Positions 10,401-24,000 of a DNA stretch of 64,000 bases are shown piece after piece. Made by a program: the position numbers and the translations under genes. The notes below the pieces were generated by a model, which saw only the letters and a program-made list of their open reading frames with translations, was not told where the DNA came from and did not search any database. This DNA is from Undaria pinnatifida (taxonomy: Eukaryota; Sar; Phaeophyceae; Laminariales; Alariaceae). The DNA lies in NCBI GenBank assembly GCA_012845835.1, contig JABAKD010000030.1, forward strand, positions 186,001 to 250,000. Direction: 5' to 3'. How positions within the stretch are numbered: position 1 is the first letter of the stretch; each line of letters starts with the position of its first letter.

Positions 10401-13400
10401 TACTATCATACTATCATACTATCAAACTATCATACTATCATACTATCATACTATCATACTATCATACTATCATACTATCATACTATCATACTATCATACT
10501 ATCATACTATCATACTATCATACTATCGTACTATCATACTATCACACCATCATACTACTAATATCATACTATCATACTCGCACGAGTCACTCCGTACCTC
10601 GCTGACGAGAAGACTTTAGGCGCTTTTGCCTAGCGGCACGCACCGTCGCTGCTAAGCCATTCTATTGCGGATTCTTATCGAGAAAAATAAAAGTAACACG
10701 AAATGTTTTTTTTCAAGACCACACGGGAACAGGGGAGAACACTCGCGCGAGCGACCCCGAAACGAAACACTGGAAAAAAACGGCCCCGAAGGTGATCCCG
10801 CAATCATAGCCCTGGTGTATAAATACACCTACCGGTATAACACAAGTATAACACACCCCTCGCACGTTTGAGAACAAGGAGAAGACGTCTTCCACGACAG
10901 AGGCATCATACCTGGTAGCACATTGCAACATAACTTGTATTGCCTAAAAGAACGGGCCCCGCCTTAACCCCTTAACGCCTTTACAACTACTGGAAACCCT
11001 TTTGGGGGGGGAAATTGCTTAACGTTATTATGGGGAGGGGTTTTAGGGGTTCTGGAGGGGTTAACTCGTCGGAATGTCGTTCGTTTTTTTTTTCTTTGCA
11101 AATGTGAGCTTTTTTTTTTTCATGCTTACCTAGGCCGTGCATGCATGCGCTTGGTCATCTGTCATCGGGCTGCACTTTCGATTTACTCAACACACTCAAC
11201 ACATCTTTTTGCTGGGCGAGGCACAGAACGCGCTCAAGTGAGGCAAGGAAACAAGCCTCGGAAAAAAACAGATCGTGCACATTTACCGCCCTACTTACTA
11301 GTAGTATTGGTACTATAACTCAGTCATCCCACGGCGGGGGGTTGCGCTTTTTTGGGTTTACTAATCTTTCTGGCCGGGTGGTCTTCTCACGTGCGCATCC
11401 ACCGGTTAGCCTGGTGCTTTCACAAGCATCCTTGCTTGTGGACTACAGTGGCGCATAGAGGCGTTGCTCGGGTTGCGCCAGCGACTGCCTTTGAAGTCGT
11501 GTTTCGGTTGATGATGGATGATGATGGTGAGATATTGAGCGAGCTCCTCATGTTAGGAGTTCAGAAAATTCTTAGAATCTGCTGCACGGGTACCCTGCCG
11601 TGTGATGGCTCTATTAATAGTACAATAATACTAGTGGCATGTGTCACCAGAGTGTAAACGCCGAGCGATTCGTCTATGGAGAAAAATCTCGACGACATAT
11701 TTATCTAACTGTGGGCCATTTTCCATTGTTTGTATCTCCCTTGGTGTTGGAATACATATATATATATATATATTTATTTTAGAAACTTTTCCCTGGGGGG
11801 TGTATTGCCATGCACGCTAAGCGCTAGACCGCTGGGCTACCACTGGTAAAACGTTTGACCAATTTCCCACTCGCGAAGTGAGTCTTACAGCAACACATCC
11901 CACCCTCTCTCTCCCGTCCTTTTTTCTCTTACCCGCCGGGCAATCATCACACGCCGACGCCCCCGAAGAATTCGCAAAGCTTCCGGGCGGGCACGGCATG
12001 CACATATTGCTCGGACCACCCCCCGGCGAAAACATCCCGCGCGAGCACTCCCCAACCAACCCCGCCCCCGGGCACGCCGTCCCCTCCGGACAGCTGGCAC
12101 AGGCCCCACCATACACCCCCGAAGTGCTAGACGTTGACCCTTCCTCTTCCTGAACGTTGGTGGTGGCAGTGCTGAGAGATGTGCCATAGCCGCAGGGCAC
12201 GCCGAGGCCCTCGGAGCAGAGCCAGCCGACGGGGCAAGGGAGGCACTCGGTGGAGCCGCCCATGGAGTACTCGCCTGGGAGGCATGCCGCTAGAACTCCG
12301 CCCTGATGATGTCAACCGGAGGGCGGGGAGGGCTGTACGGTATGATGAGTCTGTGTGGAACATGAGCCCCGCCGGGGAAAGGCGCGCGGGGGGGGTTAGC
12401 CGCACGCTACGATAGAGGTGCGCTGATATTTTTCGTAGGCTCATAACCTGAATTCTTAGTAAAACGAGAAGTGCAACTTGATGAGCAGAGAGACTCATGG
12501 GCCTTCGCATAAAACCAAATATTGCAAAAAAACACAAAAGTACGATATTTCGACGATTTCGGGCGAAAGCCCCAAAAAACCTCTTCCTCTGCCTATATCA
12601 AATCCAAGCAGTTTCGTCCCGAAACACGGGCTTCCAGATGTGAAGGCGATAAGATACAATACCCGTCATTCAGAAATTATTTTTCCTCACAGGAGCTGCC
12701 TCTAGATTCGTAGCAACCGTCGTTATACGGTGCGATGCGCTCTGTATGGAAAATGGGCATCCCCTGCAAAGAGGGTGGTGGGGTACGTGTAGTTTCGTGA
12801 GGGAGGCGGTGTACTTATCCCGTGCGACGGAGGGAGGGGGGGGGCGGGGAAGGGTGTACTCGATATTCATGCATGGTCGTAGTCGTATGACCGTACACCG
12901 TCGCATCCCTACTATGCCGGAACGGAGCATGTCTGGTTTTCACCAACCAGGCAGGCATTGCTTGCACCGAGCGCGAAGCGCCGTGAGGTGTTCGGCGAGT
13001 CGCATGAAGAGTGAACTGCATCCTTCCAAGAGCAGCTCGTAAGACGAACTTCGGCACCTTGTGCCTACTTTGTTGGTAATGGATGACAGCGCCACTGAGT
13101 TGCTGTGTTTTCTGGGGTCACCAGAGACAACAATGGGTATTACTGTGTAACTGCCTCATGGGTGCCTTACCATATTCTTTCAGACTACGTGATGCGATCA
13201 TTCCCCTTGTGTGTATAGGGGAGGGGGGGGTTATGGGTTTGTGTGGAACGTGAATCTCACTAGGAAAGGGGAGGGGAGGATCACGGAGTGGATGACTTTA
13301 GCACGCTGGTGCGTCTTGCATCGATGTTGTGAGATGGAGGGAGGTAAGAGATTGACGGAGGTTGCAATTATGAGCAGGCACGGGAAGGGGCAGTTAGCTC

Positions 13401-14963
13401 CCCGGCGAATAAATTGCTGGGACACACTGTGCTATCACGTCATGCTGCTATATATGCACATTCGTTCATTATTTTGATGTGTTCCCTCCGACAACGTGCG
13501 GCATGAGGTCCGACGTAGATGACTCACTAACATGCCTACAAAGAAAAAGGAAACCGAGGGGAATCAAACACGGCAATGAGCCGCATGGGCTACAGCGTCG
13601 ATCACTCATAAAACACGCCCACAAAGAAGAAGAAAAACCAAGGGCAACCAAAGTTAATATTATATGTGATAGTTGTCTCGGGGACGTTTACACGGAGGAG
13701 TTTACGGCCGCCTGCGCCAAAACAAAACTTGCCTGGGGACACCTGTACCCGGCTGGGCAGTACGTGCACCAGCCTTCGAAGTACGTGCACTCCGGCTGTG
13801 GCGTGCAAAGGCGTGCCTGGCAAACGGAAGAACAACAGTACAACGGGCAGCAGATCATTTCAGTAGCAGAAACGGGAGAGACGCCGCACTCTCATGGTGA
13901 AATCAATCGTTTGACTGACATTCCACGGGCGACCAGGGCGGGAGGTGTACAGGCGTTCTGTAGACGCGCTCACTCGTACAAAAAAAGAAAACTAAGATGC
14001 CAGCGAAATTGGTCGCTTTCGCCCGGCGTACAGTAACGGTAACGTTAATTAAGTCTATCGAGAGGTCAGAAAAAGAGCTCCACGGCCGTTTTTTTTCTGA
14101 CAACAGGCGGTTGAGTCGTGAGGGGCGGTTGAAGCCACGGGGTGGGGGGACATAACAACATTTTATTTTAACCACGTGAACGCAGAGCTTAAAAAAAAAA
14201 CGGAAGAAACACCATTGTTTTGCCGTGCGCACCGTACGGTACAGGGGCACCAAAAAACTGACACGGTTAACCCTTTTAGCGCCGCACTTTCGACATGGGG
14301 GCAAAACACTTGGAGTTAGACAATGAAAGAATAATGTTAGGACTTGGAAATGGCTTAAGGAGTTCCGTCATTCAGAAACCGTTCCAGAAAAAAAAAAATG
14401 CTTATGCAGAGGACCATAGTAATCCGGACCCACGATATACACCAAAACCTAGATATTCCGCCGTTGTTGCTAGCTATATTTTGCGTCGCGATTACTAACA
14501 CTCTGTCCGGCAGTATAATAAACATATTATTTTAATGTTATTATCCAAAGATTGCTTATATTTTCGAACAGAGGGGTATGGCATGTTCCCCCGTACGTAG
14601 TAGCTATATCGTGGAAGGCGCTCCCCATCCTCGGCAGCAGTAGAGCAGGCAGGACTTAGCCTTTGTGCTGCTTGAACGAAAAACAAACACGCGCATGAAA
14701 TCCCAAGTAAATGGTCCACAGAAAACGTGGGCGCAGTTTAAAAAAATCATGTTATGGAGAGCTCTTCGTAGATGGATAGTCCATAGATTCGACGTGAACC
14801 ATGTCATGGTTGGGGTGAAACCAGGTGATAGAAGGTGTCACGGTCGCATCAAAGCCATCGTAGATGGGCGAGAGTGAGGGTGACGGTGGCCCAGGCACGA
14901 CCCACCACCTTATCCCTGCTCTACCTGCCTGCGTGCGTGCCTGCCTGCCTGCCTGTCTGCCTA

Positions 14964-15044
<81 letters not shown>

Positions 15045-18000
15045 ATGTCCTATACAGTTCCTTTAGAACAGTGTCAGCCTTGTGTCTAGGCAGCGAGCCA
15101 AAGGAGAGAGGAATGAAGATACCGGAAGCCATGAGGAGAACACTTCCCAAGACCGCCACACCGCCAACCTGTCGTATCCCCCTCGGTATCACCTGTTCAC
15201 AAGAAACTTTTTTTCCTACCGCATTAACTGTCCAACTGTAATTCCTAGTACTTGTGTTCCCACAGACGCGTGAGCTGAGCCCTAAAGAGGGTTTGTGTTA
15301 GCTATAAAGCACTATCCATGACTAGACCACTGAGTCACTGCGAGCAAGTGGTCTAGTGAACAGTGCTGTTTAACTGACAACAGTACATGTTTTGAAGCTC
15401 AAAGCTTCAATCTCGTCAGCATTGATCTCCGGAGACGACTATCACAACCATTCACAGCATTCTCAAGCGCGCACGCTTTAGAAGTAGGAAAACCGAAACC
15501 TCGACCGGTCTGAGGAGCCAAGATCAAAAGATAATAGCCCGCATCGCAGCGACGGGTGGGTCACAAGTGCTTTGTCCCCTTAACGGTGGTCGCGTTTCTG
15601 AAGGAGAATTGACACATGCTACTAATAGTAGCAGTACGGTAGAGACGCACTCTTTTACACAAAAAAAAGAGCCGCATACCTCACGCATTTTTTTTTCTAA
15701 GTTAAACTGAAAGTGCAAAAGCTCGATGAACAGATTCATGGCCTATCAATAGGTACAAAACGATGTCCGTCGGTACTTGCTGTCGACTCGTCGGTGCTTC
15801 ATTAGTGCAGATCCTTGTGGACGGAAGAGTGCGAGAGAGTGCGGCCTCTTGAGGAGTTCGAGCAACGAAGCAGAGGGGTGCCGTAAGGAAGTACCTCATG
15901 ACTATCGCGAAACAAGAATGGCGAAATTCCGACGATTTGGGGTTTAAGGAGCCCCATCATTCCGAAAAAAGTGTTCGCCAAAAAACGGTATACCTCTATT
16001 GTCGAATCCGCGATTTTTTTTCGTTGTACGGAAACCTAAATGTAACTCTAGTTCCGAGAATTTTGTTCCCCAACGTGTGGGGGCCGTTCGTTCCGAAGGA
16101 GTCCAGGAAGAAAGCTCACCGGCGCGGAGCCAACATCGAGATAATAGCCCGCATCGCAGCGACAGGCCACGTCGGGATGCGCGAAGAGGGCGACTCCTGA
16201 AAACGCCGCCTCCCCCGTCCCACTGAACGATAGCGTCACCTGAACCAAACACAGCCGACACGACAAGCGCTCAACTCAGATGAGAGGTGGGTTCAAGTGT
16301 TTGCCGGTTGTCCTCGATGCTGTGATGCAACAACCCGCATGACAAGCGCTCAAGTCAGGTCGTGGGTGGTTCAAGCGTTTGCAGATCTCATCCTCGCTGC
16401 GGTGTTGTTTGCAGTACGCGCGATGCGCGCTCGTGTCGAGTGGTTCCGAGTGTGAACATCCCACCCTCGCGACTCTGCTGTTAGTATATATAATAGTGTC
16501 GTGTTTTACGTCGAGGGAGTGTGTTGAGTTGAGGTTAAGTTAGAAATCGATGAAAATCGACGGGCATATAAACAGCTGAAACGTGGGAATGCTGAACCAT
16601 CTTCGCGCAAAAAACGAAGGTACGTGTGCACGGGGAGGTGTACGGGAAGGCACCTGCAACCACAGCTTGTCCAGAAGGTCGTTGAGGCTAAAACCTCTTA
16701 CGATTTGAGCTGGGAAACAAAATTGACGTTTGAAAGAAACAATGAGCTACTTGTAGGAGTTATTGGTCAGGGCTGTATTTTTGCTTAGACCCGGTTGGAG
16801 TTTACCCTTTTTCTTCTGCAAGAATTGTTGCACACTAATTCCAAGTAACTTTTCCCTGAAAATAAGGGTGCGGTTTACGCTTTTGACGGTAGGTAGGACG
16901 CTGCTGGCACCCGCTGGCTTCTATCTCTGACGGAGATCAATTTGTGCTGGAACTAAACCAAATACAAAACAATATTTGGAAAGGGGGGGGGGGGGGGGGG
17001 GGGGCGGATATCGGCACGCCTTTTTAGTACCCACGAATGAACACTTGTCTTTCCTGCTTTGATCTCTACAAGAGACATGCGCCGCACACGAATATCGTCG
17101 TCAATTACGAGACCTAGACAGAAGATGGAGACTTTTGCCTATTTTTGTTTGTTTGTCATTTGATCCTAGTACCAACGTGTCTCTGCAATAGTTAGGGAGA
17201 GACAACGAATCGCGGTGGTGCGAGCTGCTGCGTCCACCCCGCTGCGCCTGACCCCCGCGTTGGTTTGCCGGTCGCACCACGGCGTCAACACCTTACACGC
17301 GGGCTACAGTATCGTGTACACCTGAAAATATTGAAGTCTATCCCCGCTTGACGAGGTCTATCTTCATACCCCACCCCCACAAACTGACATTGATTCAAAA
17401 CAAAAAGTGGCCTAGGTATAGAACGATTTTTTTTGAAAAAATAAAAACGCAAAAGGGGTGTTCCAATACATTGGGGTGGCTTTTTCTCTGTTTTTGTTGG
17501 AGCCAATGTCAGTCGAAACCGTACTCGAGGTACCGGCCTAAACTAATATTACCCGTATCGTAGCGCAACGTTGTATGTGCTAACGGTGCTGACGTGAACT
17601 CACGCGTCACAAGTTGACGTCTAAAGGATTTTTGGCATTATACTCACCTACTTGCGTCTTGCTTCTTAAAACGGCTCCCAAAAAAAAGTGCGGTGTCAGT
17701 TGGCTGAGGAGCCTCCATCAAGTCAAAAGTTATTTTGGCCTAGAACGTGCTGTATTATGTCGGAGTATTACGCTTGTACAGTTTTCTCGACATGTATAGA
17801 AGCTTAATTGGCATAGGTAGGCCCACCGCATTATCTCAGGTTGCGCCGCGATTATTTTTTGGTGAAACATGCCTACCGGAAAACCATCCATGCTGGCAGC
17901 TAGTAATAGACACAGGTGAGCCATTCCACGGCAGGGAGTTGCACTCTTTGGGGGAAAATGTTTCTGACGTTCTGATTGGTTGGGCCCAAGTGTGGAGCTA

Positions 18001-21000
18001 TCGCTTATCATAGTACGATAATTTCATAATTTTACGAGTACAATTTTTTTCTTTTAGTACTACCGTAGCGCATAGAAACGTTGGTCGGGTTGCGCGAACG
18101 AATGCCTTCGAAGTCATGTAGCATCGGGCGAGATTTTTAGCTAGCCCCTCTTGTTAGGAGCTCAGAAAAATTTTAGAATATGCTGCACCCCTGGCGTGAG
18201 AGGACGCTGGGATCATACAGATCCAGGTGATATCGACGCCACATACCCCTAGTGTAGACTGCCTCCTTACGAAAAAAAACACATAAACACACTAATACAT
18301 GACCAATTCTCACCGTTGCGCTAACAACCACCTTGGTGGGATAAACCGCGTCAACGCTTGGGGTCCACGTGCCCGGTATCGTTCCCCCAGGAGATGCGCC
18401 AAACTCGAGAGCGGCAACAGCCAGGTCGCTGGTGCCGTCGGTGTACGTGACGTCCAAAGTAGTGGAAGCTTCCGTCACTTCAGACGTGTTAGATAGGTAG
18501 AAGTACGTCTTCAGGACAAGCGGGAGTTCACTGTCAGAGGCGATGTTGACGTCCTGGTAAGCCACGACCTCGCTGAATACGCAGGGGATCGATCAAGTAT
18601 GGGGATCGAAGCATGCGGTTGAGTGGGCGCGGGGGGGTCAAGTTTGTTTGATGATCGAAGCATGCCGATGAAGACGCAAGAGACCAACTTTGGGGATCGA
18701 AACATACGCTGTTGGGTTGGGGGTGAGGGGTGATTTTTGTCAGGTCTTCGCCATCACCCGCGGTTTTGTTTTCGATACTACGTTTTGCGCTTTTCTGCTT
18801 TTGTGGGGCAGGCGCGAGGGACTCGCAGCTCATTCTCACCGGTCTCTTCGTAGACAATGACTGGCTTATGCGCGCGATTATGCATTTTTAAAAGCAACAA
18901 TTCGAACTGTTATAGCTTTGTCTGCAACCTTTGCCCTGGCTAAGGGTTGCGCTTGTTAAGCCAAAAAAAGGTATACCTTGTTACCGGTTGAGCGGAACTA
19001 TTAATACTTGTTTGTGCAGTGATTTTAAAGGTGTGTTTGTTTTCGTTTGTTTTTGTTTGTTTTGGCACTAGCGCATGGAAAGGTTGGTTGGGTGGCGCGA
19101 ACTAAGCCATGCTCCGGGTGATGATGGATGATGCATGATGATGATGATGATGATGATGGATGATGATGATGGATGATGATGATGGATGATGGTTATGATG
19201 ATGCTATTGAGCTCCTCCTGCTAGGTGCTCAGAAGCTTCCTAGAATCTTCTGCTACACCTCCAGAGCGTGGAACGACTGCATACCTAGCTCCAACCCTAA
19301 ACCTGTTAACCGACACCCCTGGCCCGAACCCAAACGTTGTTTATTTTCCCGCCAGCACCACCATGCCCTTCGGCCCACGCTCCGGAAGAGGTGGGTTCAC
19401 CATGTGTTTCCCGAGGCTCCTTCCTCGCGTGGGGAGCTCCATCCTTCCTCCGTAGACACAACTGATTTTAGGAAAATAAAAAACCACCCAATGAACACCC
19501 AACGAACTACACAGTAGCCACAAAATTAATTTTATACTGTTAAACAAAAACAAAAAAAAGTGCAAATTCTCGACGATTTTGGGTTGAAGAGCTCCGCCCC
19601 GTCCGTCCTTCGGCAGTTTTTTTTTTTTGTCATCATCGTAGCACGCGTTCCTCGACAATGTTACCACCACGACGGCAAACATGATTCTACACTATTTCCA
19701 AGGGGCTTTATCCGCAAAACCGTGGTTGCATCTGAAGAGGGGTTTACAGGCAATGATGACGAGGGTGATTGATTGGATTTTATGGTTTCCCTACCTGCAC
19801 CCTCCAGGACACGAGACGCTTAAGGTCTTCGTGGAAACCCCGAACGGTCCGATGCTAGCATTGCCGAAGGAGTAAGCCGAGTCGAGCCCCCACTTAACCT
19901 CCTCGTCTTCGTTGAACCTGTCGAGAGAAGCAGAAGAGCGCGCGTGGAAGGATAGAAAGCGCTCAAGTTGGGGGGGGTGGTGGGCTCATGAAGGGAAAAA
20001 AAAAAAACTCGCTCGAGTAAGGGTAGGTGTTCGCAGAGAGAAAAAACGAAACGCGTGGCCAACTGTCCTGGAGGGGTTCTTGTCTACGCCTTTGAAGAAA
20101 CACGTGCGGCGGAATCAGGTACTGGCTTTCGCTGCCGCAACTGTGACTTCCTGCCCCATTGGGACCCTCTAAGCGGAGCGGCGCATTATGGTGGATGGAC
20201 ATGAGCGACCATCTAGACGAACTGTCTGAGAAAAACGGAGATCAAGTGTAGATGCATTGTCTGGGTACAGCGGTGCTATCAGGCACAAAACTACCCATGT
20301 CTTGGCTAAAAACGTATCCTCCAACGCGTACCGGAGGGGGGAGGCGACGGACAACACCTGCGACCACAGCTCGTCCAGAAGCCCGCTGTGGGTAACGAAA
20401 CAAAAACTTTCTACGAGTTTAGCTGGAAAGCTAACGTGATTTCACAAAAAAAGAAGCTTAACACGCAGCAATCAACTACCATACCGCCATCACTCACCCC
20501 TGAAGCCAACCCGTCCTGGAGTCGTCCAACGCAGCGACGATTGCGCCTGAAACTCGTGATCTCGTAAGCGTATCGCATGACGCAAAGTCCCTCACCACGC
20601 TGATCACCGTCTGAAATGAAGGGGGGGCGAAGAACAAATAACGGCTTCAGGGTTTTCATTCATTTGTTTTCCATCCCATTTGTTGGCGACCCTTGAAAAC
20701 CGATTGGTGGCTACGACGCTGAGAATGCTACTGCTGAGTGATCCCGGCAAGGCCTTGATCTAACCCCCCCCAAAAAAAAAATCTGATGCCCGCTGCTAGA
20801 TGGCGTCGTAGGAAAATCCCCCGTGGCGTTTTGAAAACATGCCCAAAAGACTACGCGTCTGCTTCCGGTGTGGGTGGACCAGCTGATCGACGGATCCAAA
20901 CATAAGCCTAACGTACATTCTCCGGTACCTACGGCTGAGGCAGAAAAACGGTCCCGTGACGAGTTACGTTCACACCGAACTTCGCTCTCAAAAATCCGCA

Positions 21001-24000
21001 CGAGTTACGTTCACACCGGACTTCGCTCTCAAAAATCCGCACATCACAGGAAACCTCGAAGAAATGTAAATATGAGTCTAAAATTTCCGCACGCACAGGA
21101 AAACGTTGTGAATGTTAAAAAAAACACGACTCTCAGATTATGCACACAGGGAAACTCGATGGATGCAAAAACGTGGCGTACAGCGAGCCGTTTTGGTTTC
21201 CTGAAGCGTCGCTTTATTGCAATTTCTTACCTTGTGTCCTTGGAAAGAGAGAAGAACTTCCCCGCTCCCGGTGGCGGACGTCGCGGTTGCTGACATGTTC
21301 ACAAGGTAGTTCACTTCTGTCCCCGGGGTTTCGTTCCGAAAGGCATTGGGGGCAGGAGTAACCGAAGCCACGAAACCCCCGTCGTCCGATTCAATAATCA
21401 ACGTCGCCTGGGCGTACAACAACTAGGTAGGCGGTAGGCGACAGGGGGCGGGTAAGGATGGCGTTTGAGTATTGGACTCCAATCGCCGGCAAGTGGGGGG
21501 GGGCAGCGCCGCTTATCATTTGATATGCTTGGGGGGTTGCGGGAGGGGCGACTCCAATGTAGAGAGGGGAACATAGAGTTGACATGGGTGGAGACGACAT
21601 GAATCCCTACAAATTCAGTATATGATTCTAATTCGTACTTTCAATGGAGAAGATGTACTCAAATATTAGAGCCGCGGTTGATCCACCCCAGCAATGCGAC
21701 GCAATGAAACGAAAATGATTGTATGTGAACACAATTGAGTTAAATTGGCACGCCACGTGCATGAAAATAGGTGCAATTGAGGCGAGCTTACGCTTTATTT
21801 TTCCGTATCCGCCGGGGGATAGCGAGAAAAGCAAGCAAAAAACAGGCGCCAAAGACCAAAGGCTTGCAGTACATGCCACACCTCTATTATGTTACCTAAT
21901 TAAGTCCTGTGTCTGTATAACAACTATCTCCTGCGTCTGTCATCCAATTAGGTCCTGATTACTGCTGTATGTTCTCCCGCAATAGCCCATTTTCCAACAC
22001 CGGAAAACAAAACTGCCGAAAAATGTCAAACCGATAATTCCGAGGCATAGGCCAAGGGTTATTGGGTTTGCCGTAGCACACCTCTAGTCCCCTTTCCAGC
22101 GCATAGGGCAGGTAGTTGTCGTTGTAGTTGTCTGCCAGGGCGTCGTCCTCATCGACCGCCACCACGGCGCCGAAACCGATCTCTTGTACAAGCGCTCGGT
22201 ACTCCTCATACAAGGAGGCGTTAGTGAGCAGGAAGATGGGGTGCACTCCGGCAGAAGAGAGTCGCGAGTTAAGCTCGGATACGGTAACGTTATGAGGTAT
22301 CACCCAGGTAGAGATGTCCTGCACAGCCCACGCCGAGACACATTCGGGAGGGGACGAGCGGGGTGTGTACGTGGCGTGGCCAAAGGCGATGGAGCGATCG
22401 TTCGTGAGTTGATACCATGCTCGATCGAAGAGGCAAGGCATTCACAACAACGAATGGACCCGAATATTCATCTATAGGAGATCCCTGGACCTGCCACGAG
22501 TCTGCTAACGGTGCAGCCAACAACCTCCGGGAACTACAAGTGCACACCAGGCCAACCAGGAGCTATCGCGACTGCTAGACATTGCTAAGCTAAAAACCAG
22601 CGACCGGGAAAAAAGAAGGCGGCCGGTGAACACAAAAGGCTCCATGTAATAGCAGCCCTAAAAAACGGCACCTATTGAAGGCGCCACTATCAATAGTAGA
22701 TGGCACATGAAGCTGGAGGGAGAACCCATCCATTTATTTTTTCATTTATTTCCTGCAAAGAAGAGTGATCCACATAGTTTTACGCTGCCAAAACCAAAAA
22801 TGGAGAAACAAAAAAACAAAAAATGCGGTAAGCAACTGTCCAGTGGCAAGGACAAGGCGCTCAGGACGCGCAGTAAATATTTTTTTGCAGGGGGGCACGG
22901 TAAACAGAACGCTTGACGCTTGACCGATATGCTTTCCCCCATTTTGTACTGCTGTTTGCAACGTTGCGATGTAACCTTCATTTGCATGTAGCTTGGGATC
23001 AATGAGGCGCTTCTCGTATCACCAGCCAGAGACTCTCATCCGGGGTTGCTACTGCACGCGTTGAATATCTGGCAGTCGAACGCGGCACCGCGTCGCAGCG
23101 ATCGGAAGGCTTTCCCCAAAAAGGGGTGCCCTGCTGGCGTCCACATTCGTCTGCTCTCAGATTTATCACATAGTTGGTTCTGATTAATATTAGATGTCCA
23201 CCCGTCATAGGAGAGAACTCCAGCAATTGCGCAAGTTGGCTACAAGTAAGCAATCTTATATATTAATACTGCTAAACGACAAAAAAGTCACGCGGTATCA
23301 TAGAGCCCCCCCCCCCCCTCGCCGCAAAGGCGACCATGAAGGGGGGATGGAGGAGGACCACGCGCAAGCTATCTGAAGACGAGAAAATCTGTCTACAATG
23401 GGTAAATAGCGTTGTCAAACAAAACAAAAAAATCAACGGTGTTTGAGGGTCCTCTCGCCGCTACAGTATCATCAAGGAGCACAGACCTGCGAGTCGAAGC
23501 CGGACGGCTCTGCGAAATGAGACCCCGTGATGACCGCAGCTACGCGGAAGACGTCTTCTCTCCAGCCGGCGCCGTTGATGGCGTCGTCGGCGACTTCAAA
23601 CAAGGCCACAACTTGAGCACCAGGAGGGTCTTCGGCGACAAGTCTGAGAGGCTCAAGGAAAAGGGCGATGTTGGCAGTCTGAGGAAGAAAAAACAAGTAG
23701 AGGGAGATGTTGGCGCCGATTGACAAAATATTTTTGAAGCCGAGTTGTGCATTGGATGGCGTAAGGAGATAAACGAAGACTTCTATCCGCACGAGGCCTC
23801 CTAGCTCTGTCGATGAATACAGCTTTTTCGCCGAGTTGTGCCGGGCACTCTGAACAACTGCTCCGCCAGAACACCAAAACGAGGGTTAAAGGGCCTATCT
23901 TTCTCGAGGGAATTGTCTTGTGTTGCGCATGCAGGCTACGTGCGTACGACACAGGGAAGAGCTTCGCGGCCTGTCTTTTTTGTTGCTGTTGATCACCACG

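Noticed and set aside
10237-10619. Three overlapping + strand frames of 85-122 codons rich in Tyr, His, Ile and Leu.
   Set aside because: They are the three frames of the ATCATACT microsatellite, not genes.
13479-14036. A 185-codon + strand frame.
   Set aside because: It is antisense to exon 23 and has no start context, splice support or family signal.
14752-15192. A minus frame with a hydrophobic stretch (GGVAVLGSVLLMASGIFIPL) that could be a membrane span.
   Set aside because: It runs straight into the tetranucleotide repeat, and no splice partner in phase was found between exons 22 and 23.
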